A stretch of DNA of 64,000 nt from Nevskiaceae bacterium (GTDB lineage: Bacteria > Pseudomonadota > Gammaproteobacteria > Nevskiales > Nevskiaceae): the NCBI GenBank assembly GCA_008012115.1, contig SSEB01000003.1, positions 124,001 to 188,000 of the forward strand. Reading direction: 5' to 3'. Position 1 is the stretch's first letter, and each line of letters opens with the position of its first letter. Shown here piece by piece: positions 63,428 to 64,000 of the stretch. The notes under the pieces are model-generated. The model saw only the letters and a list, made by a program, of their open reading frames with translations. It had not been told where the DNA came from and ran no database searches. The translations under genes were made by a program, and so were the position numbers.

Positions 63428-63562
63428 ATGAAACGCACATTTCAGCCGTCGAATCTGCGCCGCGCCCGTACGCACGGCTTCCGCGCCCGTATGGCCACCA
63501 AGGGCGGCCGTCTCGTGCTGTCCCGTCGTCGCGCCAAGGGCCGCAAGCGCCTGATCCCGTAA
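63428..63562 (+). CDS. rpmH: 50S ribosomal protein L34
   Basis: 44 aa, [18 protein letters not shown] and the basic remainder ending GRKRLIP, an exact L34. Divergent from dnaA, the conserved position, and followed by rnpA after 26 bp. Confidence 0.98.
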   Translation: MKRTFQPSNLRRARTHGFRARMATKGGRLVLSRRRAKGRKRLIP

Positions 63563-63588
63563 CACGGCCTGTTGCGCAAGGTGCATCC

Positions 63589-63942
63589 ATGGCGCGCTTT
63601 CCCCGGCGCGCCCGCCTGCTCAGGCCCGACGACTTCAAGGCGGCCTTTGAGAGCGGGCAACGCGAGCAGCTTCCCCTGTTTACTGCCGTCGTTCGCGGCA
63701 ACGAGACCCAGCAGCCGCGGCTCGGACTAGCCGTGGCGCGCAAGGCGGTTCCCCTGGCCATCACGCGCAACCGCATCAAGCGCCACGTGCGTGAAAGTTT
63801 CCGGCTGCATCAGGACCGTTTGCCGGATGTCGATCTCGTGATCCTCCCGCGGCCCGCGGCCGGCAAGGCGACCGCAGCGGAGCTGCGTCATCAGCTGGAG
63901 CGGCTCTGGACACGCCTGGCGGAAAAATGGCCCAAGTCCTGA
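63589..63942 (+). CDS. rnpA: ribonuclease P protein component
   Basis: 117 aa. The RNR motif region reads AVPLAITRNRIKRHVRESFR, characteristic of the RNase P protein that helps the RNA subunit mature tRNA 5' ends. The start ATG 63589 is the first in frame after rpmH; the 3' end overlaps yidD. Confidence 0.96.
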   Translation: MARFPRRARLLRPDDFKAAFESGQREQLPLFTAVVRGNETQQPRLGLAVARKAVPLAITRNRIKRHVRESFRLHQDRLPDVDLVILPRPAAGKATAAELRHQLERLWTRLAEKWPKS

Positions 63943-64000
63943 TTTTCCTGATCCGCCTCTACCAGCGCCTGCTGAGCCCCCTGCTCGGCCCACGCTGCCG
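63927..64000 (+). CDS. yidD: membrane protein insertion efficiency factor YidD (cut by window edge)
   Basis: Only the first 24 codons are present: MAQVLIFLIRLYQRLLSPLL, then GPRC, the conserved start of YidD. It overlaps the rnpA 3' end by 16 bp, the usual arrangement ahead of yidC. Confidence 0.9.
   Translation, partial: MAQVLIFLIRLYQRLLSPLLGPRC

Overview
The window is a high-GC proteobacterial chromosome segment that reaches the replication-origin side. The order dnaA-dnaN-recF-gyrB on the minus strand, divergent from rpmH-rnpA-yidD, together with a DesT/DesC/DesB-type desaturase locus and TonB/RND machinery, points to a gammaproteobacterium. Nevskiales/Solimonadaceae-like is my guess from gene content only.

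Layout. 1-6.9 kb: truncated DUF1631-type gene, metH, two small membrane proteins, a lipoprotein methyltransferase and slyD. 7.1-12.4 kb: a secreted caspase-fold protein and the three-gene proton-translocating transhydrogenase operon. 12.8-20.0 kb: a tightly overlapping operon (DUF1329 protein with an extra helical segment, YCF48-like beta-propeller, MMPL/RND transporter, a 74-aa protein and a protein made of exact 43-residue repeats) that I infer to act in envelope lipid trafficking. 20.5-21.2 kb: queuosine-precursor transporter with a duplicated 5' end. 21.3-35.1 kb: a minus-strand copper/periplasmic oxidation island: MbnP, MbnH, a CusA-like pump, a very large SBP56 (methanethiol-oxidase-like) protein, a parvulin, an ankyrin lipoprotein, two adaptor proteins and a GloVer-repeat protein. 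35.6-41.8 kb: NitT/TauT-like ABC transporter plus porin, divergent from a CsoR/RcnR-type regulator and a cation-diffusion exporter. 42-47.8 kb: enoyl-CoA hydratase-like protein, TonB receptor, SBF transporter, TauD-like dioxygenase. 47.8-52.6 kb: DesT-type regulator divergent from the aerobic desaturase pair, an alpha/beta hydrolase and a small helical protein. 52.7-56.9 kb: EamA transporter, carbonic anhydrase, sterol-desaturase-like hydroxylase, orphan ParA, DegV. 57-64 kb: gyrB, recF, dnaN, dnaA, rpmH, rnpA, yidD, with an AT-rich candidate oriC between dnaA and dnaN and two perfect parS sites inside recF.

The most unusual signal is a family of five intergenic elements (6989-7098, 12448-12557, 20168-20277, 45503-45612, 52636-52744). 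Each is 110 nt (one is 109): CACCCGCT, 24 nt, a 46-nt AT-rich core running GTT...AAC, 24 nt, AGCGGGTG. The cores differ in sequence from copy to copy, yet four of the five are self-complementary, so structure and length appear to be conserved rather than sequence. Oriented by an off-centre CCAGG-like motif, all five lie downstream of, and in the same direction as, the preceding gene. They look like transcribed 3'-UTR structures or paired protein-binding sites, and I do not recognise them as a named family.

The second strong signal is the MbnP-MbnH-CusA-like translationally coupled trio next to the SBP56-like gene, which suggests a copper-dependent periplasmic oxidase system with its own maturation and export parts.
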